A DNA stretch of 64,000 bases from Splendidivirga corallicola (GCA_030442035.1 JAUJEA010000011.1:186001-250000); one strand, 5' to 3'. Shown: positions 7,887 through 17,460, counted from the first letter of the stretch. Numbers and translations are program-made. Notes: a model not told the origin generated them from the sequence alone.

Positions 7887-9209
7887 ATGCATAAAATAGA
7901 AGCTAGGTTCATACTCTTATTTTTTTCGATTACATTTTCGTTTAATCAAACCTTCGCCCAAAAACATCTTAAATTACCTTCTGATTCACTGAAGCAATTG
8001 GCTACCAGAGCGAACTATGCTTTATTCTCAGACCATTGTGCTCAAGGTAATTTTGAAGAAGCGACCGCACCATTGTATTGGTTACTTACCAACGCTCCGG
8101 ATGTGCACAACTCCATTTACATCAATGGTGTCAAAGTCTACCACACACTTGCCACTATGGAAAAGGTACCAGCCAGAAAGGAAATCCTACAAGATTCAGT
8201 GATGTTACTCTATGATCTGCGCATTCTATACTTTGGTGAAGAAGCTAATGTATTTAATAGAAAGGTATCCAAGGCATATGGCTATTACAGGAATAAAGTT
8301 GACAAGCTGCAAGATCTCAAAAATATGTTTGAGAGAGCCTTTGAATTAAATGGTAAGAATATATTCAATAATAATCTGGCTCCCTACTTTGATGTCATAT
8401 GCAAATACAAACATGCCGGGAATACTATCACTGATGAGGAAGTACTGGCCATATACGACCAATTAATGGCCATCATTGATCATAAAGTAAAAGTGGTCAA
8501 AAAAAATATTGAGGTGCTTGAGAAAAGTAAGGAGGTCATTGATAAAATATTTTCTGGCTGTTATCCAATAGATTGTGATTTTGTCCAAAATAATCTGGGA
8601 GATAAACTAAAAGCTGATCCAACCGACCTGAACCTGGCGAAAAGAATTGTAAGCTTTTGTTTAAATGGCAAATGCACTGATATACCAATATTCTTATTCG
8701 CGGCGGAGATCGTATTCGATAATGAACCTACTTATGGTTTGGGCAACTATATTGGTAAAAAAAGAGCTGCGCTCAAGGACTATAACATAGCCATTAGATT
8801 TTACAATGAAGCGATGGCGCTTACAGAAGACAAAGGTCAAAAAGCAGCGACGCTGATCGATATCGGAAAATGTTATACTGCAAAAGGTGAAAAAGTTGAG
8901 GCCAGAAAGAGCTTTAGAGCTGCAATCGAGCAAGATCCCACTCAAAAAATTGCCTATGAACTCATCGGTGATCTTTATCTTAACTCAGAAGAATGTTTTA
9001 ATAAGGAAGATGTTGTTGAATACAGAGCGGTATATATCGCCGCTTACAAAATGTATGCATTAGCGGGAAATACAACTAAAATGGCTGAAGTTAAAGAACA
9101 ATTTCCTTCGGCCTCTGAAATTTTCTTTAAGAAACTGGAGGTTGGTCAAAGCTTTACAGTCGGATGCTGGATCAATGAAATTATTACACTTCAAAAAAGA
9201 GAAGGGTAG
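7887..9209 (+). CDS. Secreted tetratricopeptide repeat protein (paralogue 2)
   Basis: The product is a close paralogue of the protein at 5925-7235, aligning from NFEEATAPLYWLL to VGCWINEIITLQKR with the same spacing of Cys residues and TPR units. I chose the ATG at 7887 because it gives a signal peptide (MHKIEARFILLFFSITF, ending near NQTFAQ). The longer frame from 7842 would overlap lptC and bury the signal. It follows lptC by 28 bases and is probably in the same operon. The function is unknown. The duplication points to two related periplasmic scaffolds or two specialised copies. Confidence 0.8.
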   Translation: MHKIEARFILLFFSITFSFNQTFAQKHLKLPSDSLKQLATRANYALFSDHCAQGNFEEATAPLYWLLTNAPDVHNSIYINGVKVYHTLATMEKVPARKEILQDSVMLLYDLRILYFGEEANVFNRKVSKAYGYYRNKVDKLQDLKNMFERAFELNGKNIFNNNLAPYFDVICKYKHAGNTITDEEVLAIYDQLMAIIDHKVKVVKKNIEVLEKSKEVIDKIFSGCYPIDCDFVQNNLGDKLKADPTDLNLAKRIVSFCLNGKCTDIPIFLFAAEIVFDNEPTYGLGNYIGKKRAALKDYNIAIRFYNEAMALTEDKGQKAATLIDIGKCYTAKGEKVEARKSFRAAIEQDPTQKIAYELIGDLYLNSEECFNKEDVVEYRAVYIAAYKMYALAGNTTKMAEVKEQFPSASEIFFKKLEVGQSFTVGCWINEIITLQKREG

Positions 9210-9344
9210 TATCAATCTCAAAAATATTTTGAGGTCCACATACTTATATAGAACGAGAATAAATTTTGGAATAATCAATATATCAACACAGGATAAACAA
9301 AATTTGATGAACTTTGTGAGACCATTGGAAACAAACTATAATAC

Positions 9345-9563
9345 ATGAAACTTAGTGCTATTATCATTTTTTCGCTTGCGGTAGTCCTATTTGTGATTGG
9401 TGTTCATCAGACAATCCTTTACGGTGTTGGAAATTCTTATTGGATTTTTATGTTTTCCTTTGGCTTATTACTTTTATATCAAATGAGGAAACAAAAGGAA
9501 GACGATCCGGCCAAAAAAGCAATGCCCAGGAAAAAGGTTAAAAAACAGCCATCAAAGCGCTGA
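9345..9563 (+). CDS. Small two-helix membrane protein
   Basis: This 72-residue protein has two hydrophobic segments (about residues 4-23 and 30-47) and a strongly basic tail (MPRKKVKKQPSKR). It lies 21 bases before the CNNM-family gene in the same direction. I do not recognise a named family, although small proteins of this shape occur at this position in related genomes as far as I recall. The inside-positive tail predicts a cytoplasmic C-terminus. Confidence 0.7.
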   Translation: MKLSAIIIFSLAVVLFVIGVHQTILYGVGNSYWIFMFSFGLLLLYQMRKQKEDDPAKKAMPRKKVKKQPSKR

Positions 9564-9583
9564 TTATTCGTAAAGAAAAACGC

Positions 9584-10870
9584 ATGTCAATTGATTATTT
9601 CATCATTATTATTATTGCATTAATATCCTCGGCATTATTCTCTGGAATAGAAATTGCCTTTGTTTCAGCCGATAAGCTGCACCTTGAGCTAAAAAGCAAG
9701 AAAGGTGTAAAGGCTGCTAAAATCCTATCGAGATTTATAAACAGATCTTCCTGGTTCATTGCCACTATGCTCATAGGGAACACCATTGCCTTGGTTATTT
9801 ATGGTATTTATATGGCACGACTTTTAGAGCCAATTATAGCCATGTATCTGCCAGACTCCATCAATGAATATATCGTGGTTCCTATTATTCAAACAATAAT
9901 AGCTACGTTCATTGTACTTGTTACTGCAGAATTCACGCCTAAGAGCATTTTTCTGTTGAATCCAAACAGGATATTATTGTTTTTTGCCCCAGTACTTAGA
10001 GTTATCTACTTTGTTTTGTACCCTGTCGTTTGGATCCTTGTGAACATTGCCAAATTCATTATCCAAAGGATTTTGGGACTAGAGTACTCTGAAGATAAAC
10101 CGATCTTTGGTTTGGTGGACCTTAATCACTATATAAAGACTACACTGGAAGCACCGGTCAAAGATCAGGAGGTGGATGTAAACACCAAAATATTCAATAA
10201 TGCACTGGAATTTAAAACTGTCAAAGTGCGGGAATGTATGATCCCACGTACCGAAATTAAAGCGATCGATATTGAAGACGGGCTTGATATGCTCAGAAAA
10301 GTGTTTATTGAATCGGGTCATTCTAAAATTCTTATCTATAAGGATTCGATTGATGAAATTATTGGTTATTGTCACTCGTTGGAACTTTACGCTCACCCCA
10401 AGGATATTAAAAGTATACTGACACCGATAATCATCGTACCGGAAACAATGCTTGCCAATGAGTTAATGATCCAGCTTATCACAGAGCATAAGAGTATTGC
10501 GCTCGTGGTAGATGAATTTGGAGGCACCTCCGGAATTGTCAGCATCGAAGATATCATCGAAGAAATATTCGGTGAGATACAGGATGAGCACGATGATGAG
10601 GATCTGATAGAACAGAAGATCAATGAAAACACCTATTTTCTCAGTGCCCGTCATGAAGTAGACTACTTAAATGATAAATATTCCTTTGACATTCCTGAGG
10701 GAGATTATGATACCTTAAGCGGTTTTATTCTATCCAAAACAGAAAACCTCCCCGAATTGAATGAGATCATTGACATTCCGCCCTTTAATATCACTGTCAT
10801 TTCAAAGGAAGAAACAAGACTTGGTAACCTTAAATTCAGAATTATCAAGGAAGAAAACAGAGAAAACTAA
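9584..10870 (+). CDS. CNNM/CorC-type transporter with CBS domains (hemolysin family)
   Basis: The 428-residue protein has an N-terminal CNNM (DUF21) membrane domain with about four hydrophobic segments (residues 5-160). A CBS-domain pair follows (about 205-325; VRECMIPRTEIKAID begins the linker). The C-terminal CorC/HlyC domain (about 340-425) ends near FRIIKEE. The DEFGGTSGIVSIEDIIEEIFGEI signature is characteristic. Relatives act in magnesium or sodium handling, and the gliding protein GldE belongs to this family. The neighbours here are lptC and a parvulin rather than gldD, so I do not assign GldE. Confidence 0.88.
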   Translation: MSIDYFIIIIIALISSALFSGIEIAFVSADKLHLELKSKKGVKAAKILSRFINRSSWFIATMLIGNTIALVIYGIYMARLLEPIIAMYLPDSINEYIVVPIIQTIIATFIVLVTAEFTPKSIFLLNPNRILLFFAPVLRVIYFVLYPVVWILVNIAKFIIQRILGLEYSEDKPIFGLVDLNHYIKTTLEAPVKDQEVDVNTKIFNNALEFKTVKVRECMIPRTEIKAIDIEDGLDMLRKVFIESGHSKILIYKDSIDEIIGYCHSLELYAHPKDIKSILTPIIIVPETMLANELMIQLITEHKSIALVVDEFGGTSGIVSIEDIIEEIFGEIQDEHDDEDLIEQKINENTYFLSARHEVDYLNDKYSFDIPEGDYDTLSGFILSKTENLPELNEIIDIPPFNITVISKEETRLGNLKFRIIKEENREN

Positions 10871-10962
10871 ATTTTCCCGCATACTTCTTCAATCAATTTA
10901 ATATGGCGCTATTATGGCTTTCAAAATCATAAAATTCTGAACAATAGCTATTTTGTTAAAAT

Positions 10963-10994
10963 TTTGATTTTAAGTGTATAAGTCACTATTTTTG
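10963..10994 (+). promoter_or_regulatory. Bacteroidota promoter for the parvulin gene
   Basis: TTTG at 10963-10966 and TATTTTTG at 10987-10994 are separated by 20 bases, matching the TTTG/TAnnTTTG consensus. The ATG is 30 bases downstream at 11024. Confidence 0.7.
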
Positions 10995-11023
10995 CGATCC
11001 TTTAAATTAATTTAATTGCGCGC

Positions 11024-13132
11024 ATGGCTCTAATAAACACTCTAAGGAACAAGATGGGTAAAGTGGTTGTGGTTGTTATATCAGCGGCTATTTTATCGTT
11101 TATACTAACGGACCTTCTTGGACCTAACTCTACCATTCTTGGTAACAACAGCAGAAATGTTGGTGAGATAGCAGGAGAAGATATCCCGATAGATTTGTAT
11201 CAGGCAAAAATTCAACAGTTAGAAAGACGATACGGCGGACAAATTACCGAAAATCAAAGGCATTCCATTAGGCAAACTGCCTGGGACGGTTTGATCTCGG
11301 ATATCGCATTTGGAAAAGAGTTTCAAAAATTAGGGATCGAAGTGAGTGATGATGAATTGTTTGATATGGTTCAGGGCAAAAACATGAGTGCCGGGATCAT
11401 ACAATCCTTTAGCGATCCTCAAACCGGTGAATTTAACAAAGATCAATTGGTAGCTTATCTAAACTACTTAGCCAATCTCTCAGTTGATCATCCTGATAGA
11501 GTAAATTGGTCACAATTTGAAAATGACCTGAGAACGGGAAGAAGAAGACTGAAATACGACAACTTGCTCGTATTGTCTAATTATGTTACCAACGACGAAG
11601 CAAAACTCAATTATGTTGACCAAACGGCTGTTGCGGAAATTAAGTATTTGTATGTTCCTTTTTACACCGTAAATGACTCTGCGATAAATGTGACAGATAA
11701 TGCTTTAAAAACATATCTCAACAATCACAAAGCAGATTTTAATGTTGATGAAAGTCGTTCATTGAGCTATGTTAATTTTCCCATAGTGCCTTCAGCCACA
11801 GACACTGCTGACTTTAACGCTGAAATAGAACAGCTTAAAATAGATTTTGCTAATGCCACCAATGACTCGCTGTATGCCAGAATTAATACAGACGGCGGTA
11901 TTTCTTACTCTCGACACCACATTGGAAATCTACCCCCAAACCTCGAAGGGATTGCTTCAAATCTGACAATCGGAGCCATCTGGGGTCCCTACCCGGACAA
12001 TGCCGGTCGATACAAGATTTTCAAGATATCTGATATTTATGAAGATACTGTTTATTCCGCTAATGTTAGACACATCTTGTTCAGAGCTGATGATGATACT
12101 GAAGAGTCAAAGAATGAAGCCAGAGCAGAAGCAAGGAAAATTCTGAGAGAAATTAAAAATGGAGCTGATTTCGCTGAGATGGCCAGGGAGCATGGAACTG
12201 ATGGAACGGCCTCCCGTGGTGGAGATCTTGGATGGGGTACCGAAGGCCAGTCTTGGGTTCCAAAATTTGAAGAACCAATTTTCAAAGCCAATAAAGCAGG
12301 TCTGGTAAATGATGTCGTTGAAACTGAATATGGTTTCCATATCATTGACATCGTGGAGCCCAAAACAAATGTAGGTTATAAAATAGCCACCATAGAAAGA
12401 GAGCTCATTCCAAGTGATGAAACAAGAAACGATATATACAGAAAGGCTGAATTCTTCGCCTATAACGCTAAGGATTATGATACATTCATCACAACCGCGG
12501 AAAAGGACACACTACAGGTAAATACAGCTGACAAACTTGGTAAAAACGATAGAAGAATCAATGACCTTTCAAATGCACGTGCTGTAGTACAGTGGCTATA
12601 TCGAGATGCCAGTATGAAAAAGGTTTCCGAGGTATTTGAACTTGATAATAATTATGTAATTGCTGTCATGACGGGAGAGACCGAAGAAGGGACAGCTGAT
12701 GTGGACGATGTCAGAGATCAGCTAACTGTAAAAGTTGAAAATGATCTAAAAGGTGATTTCATTGTAGAAAAGCTTCAGGGCCTAGAAGGTTCATTGGATG
12801 ACATAGCCAGTGCTTATGGCAGTGATGCCAATGTCTATACTTCCAGCGATTTGAAATTTAATACAAATTCACTCCCTACTGTTGGTTATTCACCGGAAGC
12901 GGTAGGAAGGGCTTTTGGATTAAAAGCAGGCGAAAGAAGTGCGGCTTTCAAAACTGATAATGGCGTGTTGATCATCGAAATGGTTAATTTTACGGATGCT
13001 CCTGAAATTGCAGATTATACAACCTATAAGGATCAATTGATCCAGGCAAAGAAATCAAGGGTATCTTTCAGTATCATGGAAGCCATCAAAGAATTTTCAG
13101 ATATAGAAGACGAACGATATCGATTCCAATAG
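11024..13132 (+). CDS. Periplasmic peptidylprolyl isomerase (SurA/PpiD-like)
   Basis: This 702-residue foldase is anchored by one N-terminal membrane segment (about residues 13-32, VVVVVISAAILSFIL), as in PpiD. An N-terminal chaperone region follows. A parvulin (PpiC) domain at about 346-450 shows NVRHILFRADDD, GTASRGGDLGWGTEG and VETEYGFHIIDI. A second, degenerate parvulin-like region may lie further on. It should assist outer-membrane protein folding at the inner-membrane surface. It has its own promoter and a terminator after it. Symbols ppiD or surA are both used for such genes, so none is given. Confidence 0.88.
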   Translation: MALINTLRNKMGKVVVVVISAAILSFILTDLLGPNSTILGNNSRNVGEIAGEDIPIDLYQAKIQQLERRYGGQITENQRHSIRQTAWDGLISDIAFGKEFQKLGIEVSDDELFDMVQGKNMSAGIIQSFSDPQTGEFNKDQLVAYLNYLANLSVDHPDRVNWSQFENDLRTGRRRLKYDNLLVLSNYVTNDEAKLNYVDQTAVAEIKYLYVPFYTVNDSAINVTDNALKTYLNNHKADFNVDESRSLSYVNFPIVPSATDTADFNAEIEQLKIDFANATNDSLYARINTDGGISYSRHHIGNLPPNLEGIASNLTIGAIWGPYPDNAGRYKIFKISDIYEDTVYSANVRHILFRADDDTEESKNEARAEARKILREIKNGADFAEMAREHGTDGTASRGGDLGWGTEGQSWVPKFEEPIFKANKAGLVNDVVETEYGFHIIDIVEPKTNVGYKIATIERELIPSDETRNDIYRKAEFFAYNAKDYDTFITTAEKDTLQVNTADKLGKNDRRINDLSNARAVVQWLYRDASMKKVSEVFELDNNYVIAVMTGETEEGTADVDDVRDQLTVKVENDLKGDFIVEKLQGLEGSLDDIASAYGSDANVYTSSDLKFNTNSLPTVGYSPEAVGRAFGLKAGERSAAFKTDNGVLIIEMVNFTDAPEIADYTTYKDQLIQAKKSRVSFSIMEAIKEFSDIEDERYRFQ

Positions 13133-13153
13133 GAATCGCCTAACGCTTTAAAC

Positions 13154-13180
13154 AAAAATCGGCTTTAGTAGCCGATTTTT
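13154..13180 (+). terminator. Intrinsic terminator after the parvulin gene
   Basis: AAAAATCGGCT and AGCCGATTTTT form an 11-bp stem around a five-base loop, followed by further T's. It begins 22 bases after the stop codon. Confidence 0.9.
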
Positions 13181-13241
13181 TTGTTTATACTAATCTTTGA
13201 GTAACTATAAGCCAATTGTCAACACAAAAATCATTTTAAAA

Positions 13242-13508
13242 ATGTCCAGTACAACATACGATGATTCTTTCCGGGAAAAGTTAGATAATGAGCATGATTG
13301 GCCGGATGTTTATATGTTTAAATTCATTGTCCCAAGAAGCCAGGAACAATCGATTAGAGATTTATTTCCATCGGATAAAGTTGAAGTAAAGGAATCAAGC
13401 AGCGGCAAATATGTGAGTGTTACTGCAACCAAGCTTATGCGATCCAGTCAAGAGGTTATTGATATCTACGTGGCGGCACACAAAGTTGAAGGTGTGATTG
13501 CACTTTGA
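13242..13508 (+). CDS. DUF493 family protein (YbeD-like)
   Basis: I start at the ATG at 13242 (MSSTTYDDSF); the frame upstream to 13197 begins in a non-conserved stretch next to a terminator. The 88-residue product has the ferredoxin-like alpha/beta pattern of the DUF493/YbeD family: WPDVYMFKFIVPRS, then KYVSVTATKLMRSSQEVIDIY. The role in Bacteroidota is unknown; the E. coli protein resembles an ACT-type regulatory domain. It converges with the next gene, leaving 9 bases between the stops. Confidence 0.85.
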   Translation: MSSTTYDDSFREKLDNEHDWPDVYMFKFIVPRSQEQSIRDLFPSDKVEVKESSSGKYVSVTATKLMRSSQEVIDIYVAAHKVEGVIAL

Positions 13509-13517
13509 GGCAGGCCG

Positions 13518-13958
13518 TCACTGACTTAAAACGTCATCGATAATTTGTTTGAGTTCTCCTCTTCTTTTTGAATCTTCTAATCCATCGTAAGGAGCAGTTA
13601 CAATGGCCTTTAACAGATCATTCACAATATGAGGTTTGAAGCCCAACATTTTGGCATATTCTGTTGTAACTTCCAACTCAATATCTTCTACCTCACCATC
13701 AAGATATATCATATAGACCAAATCATATACATGCTCCAGGGCCTCTTTTTCATCTGCAGGTTCAATAAATTTTACAGTTTCAGGCTTACCGATAAAACTA
13801 TACAACTCCTTCTTATCGATATCTAACTGTACTCCCCACTTAAAAATACAATCAATAAAATCCTCCTTCACATTTTCCATTCCAAGAAAGGCTGCAAAAA
13901 TATTGTAGAAGCTTTCTTTGATTGATCTATATTCTTCTTTGCCAAGTATAAATTCCAT
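13518..13958 (-). CDS. TerB-like hypothetical protein
   Basis: The 146-residue acidic, all-helical protein has no signal or membrane segment. VYMIYLDGEVEDIELEVTT followed by KMLGF resembles the TerB/DjlA-N helical repeat signature (DGE.x.E spacing). TerB-like domains occur in stress and envelope-associated systems, but no function can be assigned. It is a single gene on the minus strand, convergent with the DUF493 gene. Confidence 0.65.
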   Translation of the reverse strand: MEFILGKEEYRSIKESFYNIFAAFLGMENVKEDFIDCIFKWGVQLDIDKKELYSFIGKPETVKFIEPADEKEALEHVYDLVYMIYLDGEVEDIELEVTTEYAKMLGFKPHIVNDLLKAIVTAPYDGLEDSKRRGELKQIIDDVLSQ

Positions 13959-14193
13959 ACATGCTAAAATATTTTATGACTCATTAAGCTCATAATAAGT
14001 TCCTAATAAAAAGTTACATCACGCAACTTTTAACGTAATCTAACATTTTCTGTTTATTAACTTTTAACTCAATCATGGCATGTTTTTCTCTATTCCAAAG
14101 GTATGGGGATATAATTATGTCTAGCCAATTTTAAATGTGAGATATAAGTATTAAAATTGTTAAATTTTAATTTGACCATTCTTGGAGGACCAT

Positions 14194-14910
14194 ATGCGCA
14201 GAGCATCATTAATCATAAGTATATTGCTTCTTTTGGGTTGTAATGATCAAAACAAATCAGGCAATAACAATGGTGCTGCACAGGATAGCACAAAGGCCGA
14301 CCAAAGCAATACTTTAAAAGATCAAAATAATAGTACTCAAAACGCCAATAACTTCAGCAATCTTGTTGAAGAGTATGAAGACCCTAACAGGGTCAGATGG
14401 CAAAACCCGGATCTTGTTATTCAAAAAATGGGCAGCCTTAGAGGGAAAACCCTTGCGGATATCGGAGCGGGCTCAGGCTATTTCTCTTTCCGGCTAATCA
14501 ATATGGCTGAAAAAGTGATTGCCATTGATATTGATAAGAGATTTCTGGATTATATAGAAGAAAGGAAATCCGGATTGAATACTGCTATTGCCAGTCGATT
14601 GGTAACAAGATTGACAGATCCTGATGACCCCAAGCTTGACCCCGGTGAAGTTGATATCGTCCTGGTGGTCAATACTTATGCCAATATAGAAAACCGGAAA
14701 GATTATTTCGAAAAGGTACGAATAGGCCTGAAAGATAACGGCAAACTGGTTATTGTAGATTTTAAATTCGGAGATATTCCAGCTGGTCCACCGGACGAGT
14801 TCAAGGTGAATCCGGAAGATGCAAAAAATGAGCTTAGAGCTGCCGGCTTTGACAATATTCAGATTGATGACACGAGCCTGGAGTTCCAGTACATAATCAT
14901 AGCTGAGTAA
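14194..14910 (+). CDS. Lipoprotein with a class I SAM-methyltransferase domain
   Basis: The ATG at 14194 is preceded by GGAGG at 14184-14188, a rare strong Shine-Dalgarno in this window. The product opens with a lipoprotein signal (MRRASLIISILLLLGC; lipidated Cys16) and a low-complexity Asn/Gln/Ser linker. A Rossmann methyltransferase domain follows: motif I LADIGAGSGYFSFRL, motif II acidic VIAIDID, and VDIVLVVNTYANI. The total is 238 residues. The export signal is odd because S-adenosylmethionine is not expected in the periplasm. The substrate is unknown. The next gene is a pterin dehydratase 68 bases downstream. Confidence 0.8.
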   Translation: MRRASLIISILLLLGCNDQNKSGNNNGAAQDSTKADQSNTLKDQNNSTQNANNFSNLVEEYEDPNRVRWQNPDLVIQKMGSLRGKTLADIGAGSGYFSFRLINMAEKVIAIDIDKRFLDYIEERKSGLNTAIASRLVTRLTDPDDPKLDPGEVDIVLVVNTYANIENRKDYFEKVRIGLKDNGKLVIVDFKFGDIPAGPPDEFKVNPEDAKNELRAAGFDNIQIDDTSLEFQYIIIAE

Positions 14911-14978
14911 TTCAAATCCTTTGACCTTATTAGGAAACTGGTAAATCCATTTTATAATCATTTCAAAAGATATCAATT

Positions 14979-15209
14979 ATGTGGTCGGAAGAAGATAACA
15001 AACTGAAAAGAACCTTTGAATTCAAAAATTTCGTGGAGGCCTTTGGCTTTATGACGCAGGTAGCCATTTTAGCTGAAAAGATGGATCATCATCCAAATTG
15101 GAGCAATGTTTACCACCAGGTGAATATTGAACTATCCACACATGATGCCGGAAATATTGTTACAGAAAGGGACCGCAAACTAGCTGCAGCCATTGATCAG
15201 CTTGTTTAA
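14979..15209 (+). CDS. phhB: Pterin-4a-carbinolamine dehydratase
   Basis: This enzyme regenerates the pterin cofactor after aromatic amino-acid hydroxylation. The 76-residue product carries the family core [16 protein letters not shown] and LSTHDAG. The three expected catalytic histidines are His37, His38 and His55. It is somewhat shorter than the roughly 100-residue mammalian protein but starts at the usual FEFKNF strand. No aromatic hydroxylase gene is visible nearby, so its partner lies elsewhere or it acts in another pterin reaction. Confidence 0.9.
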   Translation: MWSEEDNKLKRTFEFKNFVEAFGFMTQVAILAEKMDHHPNWSNVYHQVNIELSTHDAGNIVTERDRKLAAAIDQLV

Positions 15210-15217
15210 TATTCGTA

Positions 15218-15925
15218 TTGCATTTAAAAAAAGAGTACTTGACGAGTCAGGAAGAAACACAACTGTATGTTGTTCCAACACCCATAGGTAATCTTGAAGA
15301 CATTACGCTACGAGCTTTAACCATACTTAAAAGTGTGGATAAAATCCTCGCAGAGGACACCAGAAAATCCGGTGTTTTATTGAAACACTTTGAGATCTCT
15401 AAGCCTTTGCAGAGCTATCATGTATTCAATGAGCATAAAACATTTAATCATATCATAGAAAAGCTTAAGGGAGGTGAAAAAATGGCCTTAATTTCCGATG
15501 CAGGTACACCGGCAATTTCCGATCCGGGTTTCCTGTTGGTCAGGGGCTGTATTGAAAATAATATTAAAATAGAATGTCTCCCGGGTCCAACTGCCTTCGT
15601 TCCCGCCCTCGTCAAATCAGGGTTACCAACAGACAGCTTCGTTTTTGAAGGTTTTTTACCTCATAAAAAAGGCAGGCAAACAAAACTCAAAGCACTGGCT
15701 GAGGAAGAAAGAACCATGATATTCTATGAATCTCCGCATCGGTTATTAAAGACACTGGAACAGTTTACATTTTTTTTTGGGAATGATCGAAAGGCGTCCA
15801 TTTCAAGAGAGTTGACGAAATTGCACGAAGAAACGATCAATGATACACTTCAAAATCTCAATCAATATTTTAAAGAGCAAAAGATCAAAGGTGAAATCGT
15901 GATTGTTGTAGCTGGCAAAAAATAG
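15218..15925 (+). CDS. rsmI: 16S rRNA (cytidine1402-2'-O)-methyltransferase
   Basis: RsmI 2'-O-methylates C1402 in the decoding centre of 16S rRNA. The tetrapyrrole-methylase fold is clear: YVVPTPIGNLEDITLRAL, LAEDTRKSGVLLKHF, ISDAGTPAISDPGF, LPGPTAFVPALVKSGLP and FYESPHRL. No ATG lies near the conserved N-terminus; TTG at 15218 or TTG at 15239 is the likely start. The exact start is uncertain by up to seven residues. It follows the pterin dehydratase by 8 bases and is probably in one transcript with it. Confidence 0.92.
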   Translation: MHLKKEYLTSQEETQLYVVPTPIGNLEDITLRALTILKSVDKILAEDTRKSGVLLKHFEISKPLQSYHVFNEHKTFNHIIEKLKGGEKMALISDAGTPAISDPGFLLVRGCIENNIKIECLPGPTAFVPALVKSGLPTDSFVFEGFLPHKKGRQTKLKALAEEERTMIFYESPHRLLKTLEQFTFFFGNDRKASISRELTKLHEETINDTLQNLNQYFKEQKIKGEIVIVVAGKK

Positions 15926-15933
15926 GTACTTTA

Positions 15934-16329
15934 TCAATTGAAATGATCTGCTTCAATTTTTCGAATCATATCAATGGTCATAGGCTTATTTAGGTAACCA
16001 TCAATATCAGGATATTCTTTCGCCTTTTGAATGTCTGTTTCTATAATGGAAGTGGTAAAAATCTTCAGAACAGTCTCTCTCTTTTTCTTCTCGTTAAAAT
16101 TGCGGTATTTATCAAGGAAATCCCAACCAGTCATAACAGGCATGTCAATATCCAGTAATATCAAATCGGGCATCTCTTCATCATTATCAATCAACTGTTT
16201 AACATAGTCGATCCCCTTCTGACAGCTACTAAAAAAAATTACTTCTGCCTCTATCCCGCTCAGTCGAATCAGATTTTGAATAATGAACAGATTAATGTCT
16301 TCATCATCTATTAAAAGTATCCTTTTCAT
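15934..16329 (-). CDS. Single-domain response regulator (CheY-like receiver)
   Basis: The 131-residue product is a stand-alone receiver. The acidic pair is Asp8-Asp9 (LLIDDED), the phosphoacceptor is Asp60 (LILLDIDMPVMTGWDF) and the conserved Lys is in LNKPMT. No output domain is present, so it probably passes phosphate to or from hybrid kinases, or acts by protein contact. No histidine kinase is adjacent. The 336 bases upstream to the next gene hold no recognised feature beyond AT-rich sequence. Confidence 0.88.
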   Translation of the reverse strand: MKRILLIDDEDINLFIIQNLIRLSGIEAEVIFFSSCQKGIDYVKQLIDNDEEMPDLILLDIDMPVMTGWDFLDKYRNFNEKKKRETVLKIFTTSIIETDIQKAKEYPDIDGYLNKPMTIDMIRKIEADHFN

Positions 16330-16665
16330 TTTTTCGTCCTTCTCAATAAAGCATGTAAAGATCCAATCAAAAAATGCTAATCACTGTGAATTCACCCAAT
16401 TTTGAATTTTACATGGCGGATCTTTCATACTAAAAATAATATAATTATTACAAAATAAAAGGATTTGCTTCCTTCAATTGGAAAAATATACTACGGCAAC
16501 CTTAACTTAATATAAGGGATTAAATGGATCATGAAGTGCATTGGAGAACCAAAACTCGTGATGATTTGATCTTTATTCGAAATGATAACACTTGAATGTC
16601 ACACTTTATATTTCCTTTTGGTACATTCGGGAAAATTTATCTTTCAAACCAATGAAACAAGTGCT

Positions 16666-17460
16666 ATGCTGATTTTTGAGGAAATCCTTCCAAAGGCTCT
16701 TGATCTTACAAAGTCAGTTGGAAAATTTATCCGAAAAGAAAGTCTGTCCTTCGACAGATCACATATTGAATTAAAGGGATTAAATGATTTGGTTTCTTAT
16801 GTTGATAAAAAGGCAGAGGAACAGTTAGTCAATGGTTTGAAAGAGGTCCTGCCGGAAGCCGGATTCATCACGGAGGAAGGGACTTCCAATGAGCAAAGCG
16901 AGTTATACAACTGGATTATTGATCCTCTTGATGGCACTACTAATTTCATACATGGATTACCTGTTTTTTCCATTAGCATTGCTTTGATGGCTAAAAGAGA
17001 AATTGTTCTGGGAATCGTTTATGAAATTAACAGGGATGAATGTTTCTATGCTTCCAAAGGGTCCGGAGCGTTTTGTAATGATCAAAAAATACAGGTTTCT
17101 GAAGTATCTTCTTTGAGTGAAAGTTTGCTGGCTACAGGTTTCCCATATTACAATTTTGAGCAAATGAATTCCTACCTTACTATATTGGATAAATTTATGC
17201 AAAAGACACATGGATTGAGGCGACTTGGAAGCGCAGCTGTAGATCTTGCCTATGTTGCATGTGGCCGTTTTGAAGGATTTTTTGAATACAACCTGAATGC
17301 CTGGGATGTAGCAGCAGGAACACTCATAGTCAGCGAGGCAGGTGGATTAGTAACAGATTTCGATGGTGGCAATAACTATCTTTTCGGAAGAGAGATCATT
17401 GCAGGAAATAAGGTCCAGCCGGAAATGCTGAATGTTATTCAAGCACAATGGAAACCATAG
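16666..17460 (+). CDS. suhB: Inositol monophosphatase family protein
   Basis: This is a Mg-dependent sugar/inositol phosphatase of the SuhB/CysQ superfamily. I use the ATG at 16666 (MLIFEEILPKALDL), giving 264 residues, the usual family size; the open frame to 16582 adds an unconserved leader. Metal-binding motifs are FITEEGTSNE, WIIDPLDGTTNFIHG and NAWDVAAGTLIVSEAGG. The substrate may be inositol-1-phosphate or another sugar phosphate. The symbol is by family resemblance only. Confidence 0.85.
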   Translation: MLIFEEILPKALDLTKSVGKFIRKESLSFDRSHIELKGLNDLVSYVDKKAEEQLVNGLKEVLPEAGFITEEGTSNEQSELYNWIIDPLDGTTNFIHGLPVFSISIALMAKREIVLGIVYEINRDECFYASKGSGAFCNDQKIQVSEVSSLSESLLATGFPYYNFEQMNSYLTILDKFMQKTHGLRRLGSAAVDLAYVACGRFEGFFEYNLNAWDVAAGTLIVSEAGGLVTDFDGGNNYLFGREIIAGNKVQPEMLNVIQAQWKP

